Assembly: GCA_017395715.1 (NCBI GenBank)
Contig: JAFQNZ010000164.1
Coordinates: 1 to 6,163 of the forward strand
Reading direction: 5' to 3'
Origin: Clostridia bacterium
Lineage (GTDB): Bacteria > Bacillota > Clostridia > Oscillospirales > CAG-272
Length of the DNA stretch: 6,163 bases
The position numbers were made by a program, and so were the translations under genes. Positions 5,654 to 6,163 of the stretch are shown one piece after another. Every line of letters begins with the position of its first letter. Within the stretch, counting starts at the first letter, position 1. The notes under the pieces are model-generated. The model saw only the letters and a list, made by a program, of their open reading frames with translations. It ran no database searches and was not told where the DNA came from.

Positions 5654-5677
5654 GTAGGGACAGGCGTCCTGTGTCTA
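5654..5677. repeat. small palindrome with GTAGGG border, possible dispersed repeat
   Basis: ACAGG (5660-5664) and CCTGT (5668-5672) form a stem with loop CGT. Outer G-U and G-C pairs could extend it past one mismatch. It begins GTAGGG and lies in intergenic DNA just upstream of a -35 box. The hairpin at 40-59 also begins GTAGGG when read on the minus strand. Short palindromes of this style recur between genes in many Clostridia genomes, from memory; membership in a family is inferred from two copies only. Confidence 0.35.
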
Positions 5678-5693
5678 TTTGATAACGCCGCGG

Positions 5694-5727
5694 AAAACAA
5701 AAAACAACCCGATTGGGTTGGTTTTTT
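5694..5727 (-). terminator. intrinsic terminator of the right-edge gene
   Basis: On the minus strand CAACCC (5715-5720) and GGGTTG (5705-5710) form a 6-bp stem with loop AATC, followed at once by TTTTTTGTTTT (5694-5704). An A-run on the other side extends the pairing past one mismatch, so it may act in both directions. It lies about 58 bp after the stop of the partial gene at the right edge and upstream of the next promoter. Confidence 0.85.
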
Positions 5728-5784
5728 CTGGGGTGAGTTAACAGAAAAGGTGCCAATAGCGTTTTCAAATAATAATGTGTTTTT

Positions 5785-6163
5785 CTATTTGCAATCTGCG
5801 ATTTGTTGCTTTATGATGTCATAGGAAACTGAATTTTCATAAAACTTTACCGTCTGTGAAAGATCAACGTAAGCATTGATAGCGGCATCATACTCGTCCT
5901 TTGTTACGGATTTGTCGTCTATAAAATATTCCTTGATAATTTCATATTCATCGCCTTCAGGAGGAACGCCTTCAAGAGGATCGTTTTCAAGAGGTACATA
6001 ACGCTCGGTATAGGAAGCGTTAAGAATTTGAGAAAAGCCGGTTTCATCAAGTTGATATACAATGCTGTAATAGTGTCCCTGTTTACCGTTTTGATTGACA
6101 AACACTCCGCTTCGTTCAACGTACTTTCCGCCACGCGTACGCGCCAGGCCCTGCTCAATGATA
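5785..6163 (-). CDS. C-terminal part of an unrecognised protein, cut by the window edge
   Basis: The frame is open from the window edge (first full codon ends at 6162) to a TAG at 5785, giving 125 residues. It begins IIEQGLARTRGG and runs through the GTG near 6105, which is therefore probably internal. Visible features are a strand-rich segment (GHYYSIVYQLDETGF), an acidic Pro/Glu linker (ENDPLEGVPPEGDEYE), then FIDDKSVTKDEYDAAINAY. This last pattern, aromatic-x-DGKxVTKxEYD-like, occurs near the ends of many Firmicute extracytoplasmic proteins, from memory. No membrane helix is seen in this part. The N-terminus, and so any signal or lipobox, is outside the window. Its own terminator separates it from the genes to the left. 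Confidence 0.75.
   Translation of the reverse strand, partial: IIEQGLARTRGGKYVERSGVFVNQNGKQGHYYSIVYQLDETGFSQILNASYTERYVPLENDPLEGVPPEGDEYEIIKEYFIDDKSVTKDEYDAAINAYVDLSQTVKFYENSVSYDIIKQQIADCK

Noticed and set aside
5919..6158. Minus-strand frame of 79 codons at the right edge
   Set aside because: It overlaps the longer frame 5785-6163, which has the more protein-like composition, recognisable C-terminal pattern and a terminator placed after its stop.

Overview
The window looks like chromosomal DNA from an uncultured Clostridia-type Firmicute, perhaps of the Oscillospiraceae/Christensenellales kind; this is inferred from style and not proven. The grounds are strong Shine-Dalgarno sequences (AAAGGAGG), near-consensus sigma-A promoters, moderate GC in genes, AT-rich intergenic DNA, and SipW-type secretion genes. 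Every gene I can support lies on the minus strand, so the window reads from right to left. I see no transposase, CRISPR array, tRNA or rRNA.

Right edge (about 6163 to 5694): the C-terminal 125 codons of an unrecognised protein, then a strong intrinsic terminator. Next (about 5677 to 5100) comes a small self-contained unit. It has a TTGACA-N17-TATACT promoter, a three-helix membrane protein that probably starts at an unusual CTG codon, a possible 21-26 residue peptide ending in CCSK, and a hairpin terminator.

Main locus (about 5035 to 72): one strong promoter (TTGACT-N17-TATGAT) faces five genes in a row. They are a TasA/camelysin-like secreted protein (200 aa), an ER-type (Ser-His) signal peptidase of the SipW class with a large polytopic N-terminal region (372 aa), a DUF5305-type two-helix membrane protein (370 aa), a second secreted protein with a very similar signal peptide region but a long C-terminal domain I do not recognise (396 aa), and a two-helix membrane protein (169 aa). 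Gaps of 21-104 bp and good ribosome binding sites suggest one operon. A perfect 14-bp hairpin between the third and fourth genes probably lowers expression of the distal pair.

How they fit together (inference): the two secreted proteins share the motif GYAA-[IL]-[ST]-G-x-L-x-I-x-GTA around the expected cleavage site, so the dedicated signal peptidase probably processes both. DUF5305 and the 169-aa protein are candidate membrane partners. By analogy with sipW-tasA of Bacillus, the product could be a surface or extracellular protein assembly, but nothing in the sequence shows fibre formation.
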